DNA of 64,000 nt from Bacteroidia bacterium. GTDB lineage: Bacteria > Bacteroidota > Bacteroidia > Flavobacteriales > Flavobacteriaceae. The notes beneath the pieces were generated by a model. The model was not told the origin of the DNA, did not search any database, and saw only the letters and a list, made by a program, of their open reading frames with translations. The position numbers and the translations under genes were made by a program. The stretch spans positions 744,001 through 808,000 of the forward strand of contig JAUIDI010000001.1 of NCBI GenBank assembly GCA_030428705.1. The letters are read 5' to 3'. Of this stretch, positions 34,029 through 43,249 are shown one piece after another (positions within the stretch are counted from its first letter, which is position 1; every line of letters begins with the position of its first letter).

Positions 34029-35951
34029 CTACTTCTTGGTCTGCAAATAATCATGGAACATCTCGGCACGATAGTAATTGTCCACATTTTTAGGCGAGAC
34101 TTCAAGGGTCTTTTGAAAATATATGCTGGCTTTTTCCGATTGCCCTAAAACGTTGTAAACGAACCCTTTCATTTCATAGGCCCCTATCTGTTGTTTGGGG
34201 TTTTCTTTTGGAAGGTTTTCAAGAAATGTAGCCATTTTTAACGCTTCTTCTAGCTTTGGGTGGTCGGATTTCCAAGTGAAATAATTCTCTGGACGCGCCC
34301 AATAGTCAAAGGGTTTTCCCTTTGAATCCTCTGTCCAAATGTGTTTTACCGTGGCCGCGACCACTTCCCAAAGAATAAACGGATAAGCTCCTATTTCAGG
34401 GTTTTCATTTTCCAAAGTCCTATATTTTTTGATAGCGGAGTCCGCCCCATGCGTCCATAGCGTTTCGATAAGCAGTTTTTTCGCCGCTTCTTTCTCCCGA
34501 TGGTTTTTTGATTTTTCCTGGGCCGTTTGGATAGGCGTGCTTTTCTTTTCCATAATATGCAAGGTGTCCCTACCCTGTCCGATTTCAGTACCGTCCACTA
34601 TGTAGCTATAGGTATATGTTCCAGGGTCTAAACGGAAACCTCCTACCCATTTCCCATCTTTTTTGAACAAAAAATTACCTACGTCTCGCGAGATGCCCTT
34701 TACGAACACATACTTGCAATCTTGATATCCGTTCAGTTGAAAAAAGGCATTGGGGTTATCGTCAAAGTTACCCCGAAACCTGTTGGTCAACCGTTCGACG
34801 TCCATCCCTGTTTCTGGAACGGCTTTTTTGTAATCGATAATTGTTTTTATAGCCGATTCGGCCTTGCCTTCATGGTAGTACCATATGGCCTTCATCATTT
34901 GCAAAACCCTCCAATTGGGATCCACCTTTAAATAATCCTCAAGAAAAGGGAACGCGTTCAAGTTTTGTTCCTTACTGACGAGATTGTGTGTAAATATAGC
35001 GGTGATTCCTTCCTGCTGTTTTGGCGGCAATTTTAGTGATACCATTTGGTCATGTGCCCTTTGACCCCCTGAGGTCAAAAAAGTATCGTAAAGCATATTG
35101 ATGGCGCTCGATTCGAAAAAATCCTTGATCAAGTACGATTTTCTTCCTTTCGAAAGTAATTCTTGTATGGAAGTTTTATACGCATTTTGATAATCCAATC
35201 CGTAATACAGCCAGATTTCACCAGTGTTCAGGTTTTGAATATTCGAATAAATGGTAATGTTATCGGAAGTTTGGGCCGTGCGTTGACAGCCTTCGATAAA
35301 AGTCTCCAGTCCAATGGGTTTTGACGCCAACAGTTCTTGCAAAATTGGAAATCGCCAACAATTTTCAGCAGTTTCCTCCGCGCAGATATTGAAGTTGGTA
35401 GAGATCTGAAACTTTTCTCCTTGCAAGATTCGACTCCCGGAAGGACCAATGATTCCAAAATTCCCGAATTTATCGGCCACGTGCATTTGGGCAGAGTTGA
35501 AACCATTTTGAAACCAATACTTCTCGAAAAAATCCACTACCTCTTGAACGGTCTGAAATTGTTCAAGTAGGTAGGGCAATATACGCTGGTCGCCTTGTGG
35601 AAAATTTTTCTTCTTCTCTTTGTCCTTTACCTCGTATTGTTTTCCCAGGGCATTAAAATCATAAAAGAGGCCTGCTTCGTTCATGCCTCCCTGAATATTC
35701 CAATTCGTGCCATTTTCCGGGCTGAAATATGAAAAAGTATAATAACCATGTTTGGTGGATGCCGTCTTCGGGAAGACATTGATATAGTTACTGAAAGTGA
35801 AGGCATTGTCCTCGTTATTGGCCGCCCACACATGGCCTTTCGAATCAGCGCCACAAAAAATGGTACAGGCCGATACCCTTGGCATGCCCATCAACAATAA
35901 CAATAGGGAAATCAAAAAATCGTAGGTCCTTATTTTTAAAATGTTTTTCAT
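34029..35951 (-). CDS. Ntn-hydrolase (C45/choloylglycine hydrolase-like) with CBM48-like and TPR parts
   Basis: The 640-residue protein has a signal sequence whose cleavage would expose Cys29 in SACTIFCGAD. That is the N-terminal nucleophile expected of the linear-amide hydrolase group, supported by HVWAANNEDN and GGMNEAGLFYDFN. A middle segment near residues 390-450 (YVFVKGISRDVGNFLFKKDG to DPGTYTYSYIVDG) resembles the AMPK/CBM48 glycogen-binding fold. The C-terminus has a TPR unit (GQSEKASIYFQKTLEVSPKN). It probably hydrolyses an amide in the periplasm; the substrate is unknown. Confidence 0.78.
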   Translation of the reverse strand: MKNILKIRTYDFLISLLLLLMGMPRVSACTIFCGADSKGHVWAANNEDNAFTFSNYINVFPKTASTKHGYYTFSYFSPENGTNWNIQGGMNEAGLFYDFNALGKQYEVKDKEKKKNFPQGDQRILPYLLEQFQTVQEVVDFFEKYWFQNGFNSAQMHVADKFGNFGIIGPSGSRILQGEKFQISTNFNICAEETAENCWRFPILQELLASKPIGLETFIEGCQRTAQTSDNITIYSNIQNLNTGEIWLYYGLDYQNAYKTSIQELLSKGRKSYLIKDFFESSAINMLYDTFLTSGGQRAHDQMVSLKLPPKQQEGITAIFTHNLVSKEQNLNAFPFLEDYLKVDPNWRVLQMMKAIWYYHEGKAESAIKTIIDYKKAVPETGMDVERLTNRFRGNFDDNPNAFFQLNGYQDCKYVFVKGISRDVGNFLFKKDGKWVGGFRLDPGTYTYSYIVDGTEIGQGRDTLHIMEKKSTPIQTAQEKSKNHREKEAAKKLLIETLWTHGADSAIKKYRTLENENPEIGAYPFILWEVVAATVKHIWTEDSKGKPFDYWARPENYFTWKSDHPKLEEALKMATFLENLPKENPKQQIGAYEMKGFVYNVLGQSEKASIYFQKTLEVSPKNVDNYYRAEMFHDYLQTKK

Positions 35952-36051
35952 AACCTATCATTAAACCTTGGGTCGTTTTAGTAAATACTGCGATTTTACC
36001 GTTAGGTTACAGATTTTGGCCACAAATTTGCTTTATTTTTACTTGTGCCTG

Positions 36052-36063
36052 TTTACATGTAAA
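36052..36063. promoter_or_regulatory. Perfect 12-bp palindrome upstream of the DinB-like gene
   Basis: TTTACATGTAAA lies 37 bases before the start of the DinB-like gene, in the region shared with the divergent hydrolase gene. It resembles TTTACAT-A-ATGTAAA at 14515. It may be a repressor site; no regulator is assigned. Confidence 0.4.
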
Positions 36064-36100
36064 TCTATATTCCGAAAGACACTCACATAAAAAAACAAGT

Positions 36101-36592
36101 ATGGAGCAATTATATAAAGAAGCGATTTGGAGGCAATTCGGCGCGAGTATCGATATGCTTGAAAATGCTATAAAATTTTGTCCTTCAGCTGCTTGGGATA
36201 CCGACAAGAAATTTTGGTACATCGCTTTTCATTGTCTTTTTTGGTTGGATTATTACCTTACCATCGAACCGGAAAAGTTTTCGCCTCCGTCTCCGTTTAC
36301 CTTATCGGAGTTTAATCCCGATGGTGCAATGCCGGACAGGACGTTTACCAAAGAAGAGCTTTTGTTGTACTTACAGCACGGTAGGAACAAATGCCATGAT
36401 TTAATTTCAAACATGACGGAAGAAATGGCTGCGTCACGCTGGATAAACAAGAGTAAAAATTATTCGGTTTTTGAAATAGTACTCTACAATATGCGCCATG
36501 TACAACATCATTCGGCACAACTTAATTTATTGCTCCGTCAAGAGATCGATGATGCTCCCCGCTGGGTTTCTGTAGCGACAACGGCATTGTAA
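36101..36592 (+). CDS. DinB-like metal-binding four-helix protein
   Basis: The 163-residue protein has the DinB pattern of three histidines that bind a metal: FHCLFWLDYYL near the N-terminal third, and HVQHHSAQLNLLLR near the end. Members include bacillithiol or glutathione-type transferases and many of unknown role. It stands alone and is divergent from the Ntn-hydrolase gene. Confidence 0.82.
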   Translation: MEQLYKEAIWRQFGASIDMLENAIKFCPSAAWDTDKKFWYIAFHCLFWLDYYLTIEPEKFSPPSPFTLSEFNPDGAMPDRTFTKEELLLYLQHGRNKCHDLISNMTEEMAASRWINKSKNYSVFEIVLYNMRHVQHHSAQLNLLLRQEIDDAPRWVSVATTAL

Positions 36593-36664
36593 TAAAGATA
36601 ATCATGTAGTCTTTGTGTAAAGAAAAGCAAGGTAATTTCTTTACTATCTTTTCATGGTTTTTAA

Positions 36665-37219
36665 TCAAACTGTTTCCCTCAAATCTATTGAACTGATATT
36701 TTTCCAGCCTTTTCCAGCTTGATATTTACATAAGGTAAGCCGATTCGTTGTAAAGTTATTTTGGTAACCGAACTTTTTGAAAAAATCAAGACTTTCCAAT
36801 AACATGGCATTCCCTACTGCCTTTGAAATTGTGATATGCGGTTTCCCCATTCCTTTGAGATCCTGTGCTTTTCTTCTAAGTTGATATTGCCATAGTTGTT
36901 TGATGTGTAAATTCAATTGATCAATCGCCTTCGAGGGAGATACGTTTATGTACAGGGTTTTTGAACTTTCAAAGGTGCCAACGCCATTAAGGTCAAGTTG
37001 AAATTTTTTTGTGTTCGAAAGTTGTGAAAAAGTAGCGATTAAGTGATGTTCGTACTCCGTGTTCATCTCAAAATGGGACAGGGTTATATGGGGATTGGAT
37101 CGAGTATACCTTTGTCTTTCGAATAACTTTTCAAAAAGTCTCTTAAACCGAACGACTTCACTATAAATGGGGTCTGGGGGTACAATTCTTAAATTATATG
37201 TTCCTATTTCCCAGGTCAT
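36665..37219 (-). CDS. 2H phosphoesterase (2'-5' RNA ligase-like)
   Basis: The 184-residue protein carries the two HxT motifs that define the 2H superfamily, NPHITLSHFE in the first half and KPHITISKAV in the second. Members hydrolyse or ligate 2',5' bonds or cyclic phosphates in RNA and nucleotides. It is convergent with the DinB-like gene and not in an operon. Confidence 0.87.
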   Translation of the reverse strand: MTWEIGTYNLRIVPPDPIYSEVVRFKRLFEKLFERQRYTRSNPHITLSHFEMNTEYEHHLIATFSQLSNTKKFQLDLNGVGTFESSKTLYINVSPSKAIDQLNLHIKQLWQYQLRRKAQDLKGMGKPHITISKAVGNAMLLESLDFFKKFGYQNNFTTNRLTLCKYQAGKGWKNISSIDLRETV

Positions 37220-37326
37220 TAGCCTTAAAAGTAATTTCTATTTGTCAGAACAACAATGTAAGCAATGTTGAAAAAATTAGAAAAACCGTATGGATTCCAA
37301 CGAGGGCCAAATCTAAATGATGTTGG

Positions 37327-38868
37327 CTACTTCTCATACCCCAACATTTTATTGGCCCATGGGATAAAATGCTTCATATTGGGCCAATCGGTATGGCCCC
37401 CGTCATGCTGCCTCCAGGCCAATTGGCCATCCAACATGTCGGTATTGTAAGGCGGCATGGTTTCCTCTAAATAATCGTTGGAAACACCTAAGTCTTTAAC
37501 TCCCAATAATTTAAACGCGGCCCCCGCGGCAATCGTTGACATATAGCTTCCTTTTTGATCCAACCATTTCGCATCGCCCTCTTCGGGAATACCATAACTG
37601 ATAAAAGTCGGACGAGGGGCACAAAGCGCTATAAGTTGATGTGAATCCACCGGAAGGTCACAGCCCGTCATACTGCCAAAAGAAGCTCTTGAGGCACCGT
37701 ATTTTATGTAATTGCCGGCCATCCAATGACTCTCGCCCGTAGCGGTCAGATTTTCGACCGCTTCCCCAAAAATACGCCTATGAAGCGTGCTACCCCCTTT
37801 GCCTGAAGATCCTATTAACCCAATGGCAAAACGATCTTCAAGGGCAAGCGTGACCAAGGCCGCTTTTCCATAGCGGGAAACCCCTTCGATACCTACTTTT
37901 TTTGCATCGACCAAATCATCGGTTTCAAGATAGTCCAAGGCTCGTGCGGCTCCCCATGCCCATGCTCTAAGTGCGCCCCAATCATCGGGTTTACGAGGTT
38001 GCCCTTTGTTTACCAATCCGATGATTCCGCTTGTGAGCCCCGCCGAATTATCGGCCTGTATGCTTGCCGGGTTGAGCGTGAGGTACCCCCAACCTGCATT
38101 TAAAAGTTGTTCGGTGGAAGGTAAATCCCCTTCTGGGGCAGGTGCCCAAAAATTTGGAGCGGGCAAGCGGGTTATAGGGCTATACGCGGGGTACTTATCG
38201 AAAATCTTCGCAACACTAGGATCATGTTTTATCATCATATTTTTGAACACCGCGTTCAGTTTTTCCATGTCCTTAGGTGAAGGTTGTTTCGGTGCGGGAA
38301 AAGCGGGACGTCCGAACATAATCAAAACGGGCACCGGTCCTTCAACATTTGTGGGAACGACCAACATGGCATCAATGGTTACTTCAATCGAAGGGTAAGC
38401 GCTATTGTCAATATAACCTCTTAACTGTTTGGCGATTACCGGGGTTCGACGAACGAATTCGTTGTCGGTTACTTCGACGACCCATTTCACATCGGGAATG
38501 TTCTTGGGAAGCCGCCCGTAGACTTCCCTTTCAAAATCCTCAACGATTTCCGGTCGCCTCTTTTTCCACCATGTATCGGCATCCTTGACTGTTTTACCAT
38601 CATTCGTTATCAGTATTTCCGGAAGCTCCGGACAAGGATTCGCTAATGATTCATCGTAATTGGCATGGTTCGGTGCCGACTCGTTACCGCTCGGCCCTGG
38701 CCTAAGTTCGGTAATGCCTAATTGATTCATCATTGATTCTTGATTCTTTTGCCCCAATCGATTGATACTGTCTCGTTCTTCTTGGGTCAATAACCAAGAT
38801 TGTCCGTTGGTTTTAACGACGGCAAAAAGAACAAGGACGAGAAGTGTTATGTTCGTTCTCAATTTCAT
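37327..38868 (-). CDS. CE15-like glucuronoyl esterase/acetyl xylan esterase family hydrolase
   Basis: The 513-residue protein has a signal peptide (ITLLVLVLFAVVKTNG) and an alpha/beta hydrolase body. The nucleophile is Ser331 in EGVSRYGKAAL, the G-x-S-R-x-G-K form seen in CE15 glucuronoyl esterases, and the late histidine is in HDGGHTDW. CE15 enzymes cut ester links between lignin and glucuronoxylan, or related algal and plant esters. The downstream sugar locus makes a polysaccharide-use role plausible. About 100 residues precede the catalytic domain. Confidence 0.82.
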   Translation of the reverse strand: MKLRTNITLLVLVLFAVVKTNGQSWLLTQEERDSINRLGQKNQESMMNQLGITELRPGPSGNESAPNHANYDESLANPCPELPEILITNDGKTVKDADTWWKKRRPEIVEDFEREVYGRLPKNIPDVKWVVEVTDNEFVRRTPVIAKQLRGYIDNSAYPSIEVTIDAMLVVPTNVEGPVPVLIMFGRPAFPAPKQPSPKDMEKLNAVFKNMMIKHDPSVAKIFDKYPAYSPITRLPAPNFWAPAPEGDLPSTEQLLNAGWGYLTLNPASIQADNSAGLTSGIIGLVNKGQPRKPDDWGALRAWAWGAARALDYLETDDLVDAKKVGIEGVSRYGKAALVTLALEDRFAIGLIGSSGKGGSTLHRRIFGEAVENLTATGESHWMAGNYIKYGASRASFGSMTGCDLPVDSHQLIALCAPRPTFISYGIPEEGDAKWLDQKGSYMSTIAAGAAFKLLGVKDLGVSNDYLEETMPPYNTDMLDGQLAWRQHDGGHTDWPNMKHFIPWANKMLGYEK

Positions 38869-38884
38869 TGTTTCGTTTTTAAGA

Positions 38885-38904
38885 GTTGGCTTTTTCGAGC
38901 CAAC
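38885..38904 (-). other. Short hairpin in the leader of the CE15-like gene
   Basis: GTTGGCT at 38885-38891 pairs with AGCCAAC at 38898-38904 around a 6-nt loop, 17 bases upstream of the esterase start codon. It would lie in the 5' leader and could affect translation. Confidence 0.4.
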
Positions 38905-38971
38905 CTATAAATATACCGATTATTATACGTTGATTCGACATGGTCATACCGTTGTCGTATCGTAAAGAAGT

Positions 38972-40249
38972 TTATCCAAGATTTTTGATTACCTGTAATG
39001 CCCTATCTATTTCTTCTTTGGAATTGTAAATATGTACCGAATGACGAATGTTTTTGTCGCCGACCGAACGCGGTTGTAGCTTTTCTTTTTCCCACATGGT
39101 TTTTTGCAGGTCTGGCCCAGAAACTCCGGCGACACCATAGGTGGTTATTCCTGCGGCCATTTCTTCATTTGTCGAAGATTCGATAGTCACATGGGGCATT
39201 TCCCTTAGTCCGGACCGTAGATAACTGCCGAGCTCCTTGATGCGTCCCAACCATCTTTCTTCCCCGACGGTATTAAAAAAATCGACAGCGGCATCATACC
39301 CGGCCAATAAGGCCGCATTTCCGGTGCCGTTTTGCATCAGACGAAAACCATGATCTTCTTGATTGTCCCATTGATAACTTGCAATAGTGGCCCAAATATT
39401 TGGCGAAACATTCTTTTTGATATACAAAAGCCCACTTCCGGCAGGGGCCAACAACCATTTATGTAAACTCGAATAATAGGCATCGCAACCGATATCCTCC
39501 ACATCGACCTTGATATGGCCCACGCACTGCGCGCCATCCAAAACAGTAAATATCCCACGTTTTCTGGCCTCGGAGCAAATTGCCTTGACAGGCATGACCG
39601 TTCCGTAACCCGAAACGATATGAGGTATGGCGATTACCTTGGTCTTCGGGGTCACTTCCTTGAAAATGGCATCTACGATTTCCTGGGGATCATTGGCCGG
39701 TACGGGCATCGTAGCCTGTTTGTAAATGCATCCTTTCCGTTTGGCAAGCAGTTGCCATGCCCCAAAACCTCCGCCATGTTCCTGATTGGTGTTGAGCAAC
39801 TCGTTGCCGGGCTTTAAATTAAGTCCCATACCCACATAGTTCATTCCGAAAGTAGCATTCTGTACCAACGAAACCTCCTTAAAATCACAATTGATGATTT
39901 TGGATAGTTTAGTCCTTAAGCCCTCATAGGGAAAGTACCCGCTCAAAAGCTCGGGGCCAGAACCCTTTTTATAGTCGATCGTGGCCGCTTCTTTGTTGTA
40001 ATGCATCATGTGGTGTATGATTTGGTCGAGCACATAACCCGGGGTGGGGCCCATCGTACCATTGTTAAAGTAGGTTTGACCTTCTTTAAGCGGAAATTGT
40101 TTTCGAATCATTTGCCAATATTCCTCAGGATCGCCATACGTCTTTCGAAGCTTATCTAAAGACCATTTTTTTTGGGAATCAAAGGATAAAAACGGTGCAG
40201 AAACCGCTGCTAAAGAGGTAGTTTTTAAAAATTTTCGACGTGGGTTCAT
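38972..40249 (-). CDS. Tat-exported aminotransferase class V-fold enzyme
   Basis: The 425-residue protein begins with a twin-arginine signal (MNPRRKFLKTTSLAAVSAP). It is a PLP-dependent fold-type I enzyme of the class V group, with the Schiff-base lysine in SLHKWLLAPAGSG and the cofactor-site Asp in VLDGAQCVGHI. Relatives are annotated as cysteine desulfurase-like or isopenicillin-N epimerase-like. Export of a PLP enzyme fully folded fits Tat. The substrate is unknown. It lies downstream of the LytTR operon, 122 bases away. Confidence 0.87.
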   Translation of the reverse strand: MNPRRKFLKTTSLAAVSAPFLSFDSQKKWSLDKLRKTYGDPEEYWQMIRKQFPLKEGQTYFNNGTMGPTPGYVLDQIIHHMMHYNKEAATIDYKKGSGPELLSGYFPYEGLRTKLSKIINCDFKEVSLVQNATFGMNYVGMGLNLKPGNELLNTNQEHGGGFGAWQLLAKRKGCIYKQATMPVPANDPQEIVDAIFKEVTPKTKVIAIPHIVSGYGTVMPVKAICSEARKRGIFTVLDGAQCVGHIKVDVEDIGCDAYYSSLHKWLLAPAGSGLLYIKKNVSPNIWATIASYQWDNQEDHGFRLMQNGTGNAALLAGYDAAVDFFNTVGEERWLGRIKELGSYLRSGLREMPHVTIESSTNEEMAAGITTYGVAGVSGPDLQKTMWEKEKLQPRSVGDKNIRHSVHIYNSKEEIDRALQVIKNLG

Positions 40250-40371
40250 AATTTACTTTTCGGATGGTTCGCTAAATATAACCAACTGCTTTGGCATGCC
40301 GAAGTAAAATTCAAACAACCATAGCTATATGTGCATGTTGTGGTCGGTTTTATGAAGAAAATAGAAAATAC

Positions 40372-41133
40372 CTATTGCAATCCTTCGAACCATTGCTTGA
40401 AACGGGTAACCTTTTCACGGCTTACGACCAGTTCGTTTTCAGTTTTAGGGTCGAGGGTAAGTTTTAAACGGCGGTTGGCATATACGACCACATCTTCAAT
40501 TGCATTGATATATACGATATAACTTCGGTTCATTCTAAGAAAAAGTTTGGGATCCAACAATTCCTCAAGTGATTCCAAGGTATACTCGATCAAATATTTC
40601 CGTCCTTTATCATCCCTTAAAAATACATCGCGCCCTTCTGCATAGAAATAACGAATAGATTCGCTGGGGATTGAACGTATATGGTTGCCCATGCGTACCA
40701 AAAAACGGTCTTTATACGTTTTCTTACCCAATTGGCGTACCGCTTCATGTATCTCTTGCCCCGTGGAAAACTGTTCTTTCATCAGACTTAGTTTATTTAA
40801 TGCCCGTGATAAGTCCGTAAAAGTAATGGGCTTAAGAAGGTAGTCAATACTGTTGACCTTGAAGGCATCAATCGCGAACTCATCAAAAGCCGTGGTAAAG
40901 ATTACGGGCTTTTTCACCGAAACCTTAGAGAATATTTCGAAACTCAGACCATCGGACAATTGAATATCCATAAAAAAAACATCGACGGATTCTTGGTTTT
41001 CCTCAATCCACGGAATGGCCGCTTCCAACGACGGCAAAATCGTGAGTACCTCGACGGCTTCACTGTACTTTAGGAGATACCGTTCCAGTTTCTCTGCTGC
41101 CAGCGGTTCGTCTTCAACTATGACTACTTGCAT
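40372..41133 (-). CDS. LytTR-family response regulator
   Basis: The 253-residue protein has a receiver domain (IVEDEPLAAEKLE start, acceptor Asp in VFFMDIQLSDG) and a LytTR DNA-binding domain (IRYFYAEGRDVFLRDD, RMNRSYIVYINAIEDV). Its start overlaps the end of the upstream kinase-like gene by 20 bases. It is the output of a three-gene operon with two kinase-like proteins. Confidence 0.93.
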   Translation of the reverse strand: MQVVIVEDEPLAAEKLERYLLKYSEAVEVLTILPSLEAAIPWIEENQESVDVFFMDIQLSDGLSFEIFSKVSVKKPVIFTTAFDEFAIDAFKVNSIDYLLKPITFTDLSRALNKLSLMKEQFSTGQEIHEAVRQLGKKTYKDRFLVRMGNHIRSIPSESIRYFYAEGRDVFLRDDKGRKYLIEYTLESLEELLDPKLFLRMNRSYIVYINAIEDVVVYANRRLKLTLDPKTENELVVSREKVTRFKQWFEGLQ

Positions 41134-42148
41134 CTATGCTCAATTTTGGTATTTCAACGATTTTATACAGGTCTTCGGAAAAAACGCGGACAGCCCGATC
41201 GGAATAGAATTTATAGCTCTTTGCTATATCGGCAAGGGCCTGTAGGTCAAATTTACCCCGTAACGTTTCTTCCGGTACGTATCGCAATGAAATTGATTCC
41301 TTATCTTCATGAATAGCCAGATCCAATTGCACTTCGGCCGAGACAATTGTACTTCGGATTATTCGTTCGACTATGTTAAGAATACTGCCGGGGACCACCC
41401 ACGTACTCAAGTCCCCTACCTTTTTAAGACTTATTTTTCTATAGGGAAAGTGTGAAAATAGGTCCATAAGCTCCTGCAATACCTCGAGTTCTTCGGAAAT
41501 CGGGACCAATTCCCTGTTCTTTTTACCAAGCATATATCGGTATACGCCCGAAAAATGGTCGGAAAGCTTTTCCGCGGCCTTTGGATTTTTTTTCATCAAT
41601 ACCAAAAGGGATTCCAAACTTTCGAAAAGAAGATTGGGATTAACCTCCCTTTTAAACCTGAGAAAATCCGCCTCAACTTCTTCCTTCGCCTCGATTTCCT
41701 TGGCGATTCGTTCGGTGTTCACCCGATATAGGAACTGATGGCTTAGGTAAAGTACCAGATAAATCACGGTAATCAGTGAAAAGATACTGTTGAAAATGAA
41801 CAGCTCGCGCATATTGGGCGTATAACCCAATACGTTGTTGAAATAGAGATACATTGCCAAACTGACCAGGCCGATACCGATGACGATCGAACTGACCAGT
41901 TGCACGAGCAATTTCCATAAAAACGATTTAGGCCATTTGAAACGGGCGAACCAAATAAGGGAAAGACGGGCATACTCCTGAATGAGATAGGCCAGACCTA
42001 TGCAGACATAAAGCTCCTGTCCGAGAAAGGCTTCTTCCAATTGCCCAATATTGTTGTTGATGAGCAAAATGAGCAAATACACCAAGGTACCACTGAACAG
42101 AGGACTCAGCAACCTGAATAATGGATGGTGTACAAATAGTTTTTTCAT
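41114..42148 (-). CDS. Degenerate LytS-type histidine kinase lacking the phosphoacceptor His
   Basis: The 344-residue protein keeps the LytS layout: four N-terminal membrane helices and a helical linker into the kinase region. The acceptor box reads EVNPNLLFESLE where active relatives have QVNPHFLFNSLN, so the histidine is replaced by Asn. The ATP-binding N and G boxes are not recognisable either. It is probably a pseudokinase that regulates or dimerises with the intact kinase encoded just upstream, with which it overlaps by four bases. The frame is uninterrupted, so this is not decay in progress. Confidence 0.85.
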   Translation of the reverse strand: MKKLFVHHPLFRLLSPLFSGTLVYLLILLINNNIGQLEEAFLGQELYVCIGLAYLIQEYARLSLIWFARFKWPKSFLWKLLVQLVSSIVIGIGLVSLAMYLYFNNVLGYTPNMRELFIFNSIFSLITVIYLVLYLSHQFLYRVNTERIAKEIEAKEEVEADFLRFKREVNPNLLFESLESLLVLMKKNPKAAEKLSDHFSGVYRYMLGKKNRELVPISEELEVLQELMDLFSHFPYRKISLKKVGDLSTWVVPGSILNIVERIIRSTIVSAEVQLDLAIHEDKESISLRYVPEETLRGKFDLQALADIAKSYKFYSDRAVRVFSEDLYKIVEIPKLSIDASSHS

Positions 42149-43182
42149 GGAATCAAGGGTAAAACGACCGTAAATTCGTTCCCATCGATTACTTCAATGG
42201 ATTTGTCCGCCACCAGGTTATAGCGCGAGGCAATATTGCGCAATCCAATTTTCAAGGATTCTACATTGGGTCGTTTATTGGTCTTGTTGTTGGAAACAAT
42301 AAGCTTCTCCCCTTTTGTGGCCAACTTGACATTTAAAACTTGGGAAGGTCCTATCACATTATGTTTTACGGCGTTCTCGACCAACATCTGCAAAGTCAAT
42401 GGGGGTATTTTGCTCTTCATTGCGGTAGCGTCCAACTGCACATCTAAAGTCAAATATTCGCCAAAACGGGTACGCATCAAAAAGGAATAGGCATCGACGA
42501 AAGTCAACTCTTTGGCAACGGTAACCAATGCCGATTCGTAATTTCCCAGCACGTATTCATACGAACTGGCCAACGAACGTATAAAGTCCTCCGCTTTTTC
42601 CGTGTCGGTCAAAAACAGCGAAGAAAGGGTGTTCATTCCGTTAAAAAGAAAATGGGGGCTCAACTGGGATTTTAAGGCACTAAGCTGTAACTGCGCCTGC
42701 TTTCGTTGCAACTTCACTTGCATCACCTGTCCTTTCGAATATTCAAAATAGGAATAGAACGCAAAATAAATGATGTCATAGATTAAAACGGTACAGAAAA
42801 GGAGGATTCCGATTTTGATCAATACATCATTAGGGTCTTCTACAAAGAGGTGGGGTTGGCCAAGTGACCGATGATAGCCCCACAGCATTCCGAAAACCAG
42901 TAGCAGGCCCATAATCATGTGAAGCGAAATACCGGCCAATAGGCGTAACCCAGGCTGTTTTTTCCAGGGAACCACCATGCTCAGGTACTTGTTGCTAAAA
43001 TGAACGAAATACGCCAAGAGGATGCCCAAAAGCCCACTCAATATAGATTCCGTTATGTTCTGGAACCCGTTGAAATGAACAAAGCCATAGGTCAAAACTC
43101 CAAGTAAAAAACCTATGAAAAAGAGGCTCAGATGTGTTCTCACATTTGGTCGGTATAGCAGATTTTCCGATAGCCATTTCAT
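42145..43182 (-). CDS. LytS-type sensor histidine kinase, intact
   Basis: The 345-residue protein has four membrane helices and a full kinase core: acceptor box SQLSPHFLFNGMNTL, N box LQMLVENAVKHNV and G box LKIGLRNIASRYN. It is the first gene of a three-gene operon (kinase, degenerate kinase, LytTR regulator) with overlapping ends. An inverted repeat lies just before its start codon. Confidence 0.92.
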   Translation of the reverse strand: MKWLSENLLYRPNVRTHLSLFFIGFLLGVLTYGFVHFNGFQNITESILSGLLGILLAYFVHFSNKYLSMVVPWKKQPGLRLLAGISLHMIMGLLLVFGMLWGYHRSLGQPHLFVEDPNDVLIKIGILLFCTVLIYDIIYFAFYSYFEYSKGQVMQVKLQRKQAQLQLSALKSQLSPHFLFNGMNTLSSLFLTDTEKAEDFIRSLASSYEYVLGNYESALVTVAKELTFVDAYSFLMRTRFGEYLTLDVQLDATAMKSKIPPLTLQMLVENAVKHNVIGPSQVLNVKLATKGEKLIVSNNKTNKRPNVESLKIGLRNIASRYNLVADKSIEVIDGNEFTVVLPLIP

Positions 43183-43185
43183 TTT

Positions 43186-43229
43186 ACCAAAATACTCAAT
43201 ATTACACTAAGCAATACGAGTATTTTGGT
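43186..43229. promoter_or_regulatory. 12-bp inverted repeat before the kinase operon
   Basis: ACCAAAATACTC (43186-43197) and its perfect complement GAGTATTTTGGT (43218-43229) are separated by 20 bases, so the centres are about three helical turns apart. It lies between the stop of the SDHHK-repeat gene (20 bases away) and the kinase start (4 bases away), both on the - strand. It could be an operator for autoregulation or the terminator of the upstream gene; no T-run follows. Confidence 0.55.
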
Positions 43230-43249
43230 GGCTATGCTGAAAGGTTGGA

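Noticed and set aside
41114-42148. Pseudogene call for the histidine-less kinase
   Set aside because: The frame is intact, overlaps both neighbours as in an active operon, and only the catalytic residues are replaced. Pseudokinase is the better reading.
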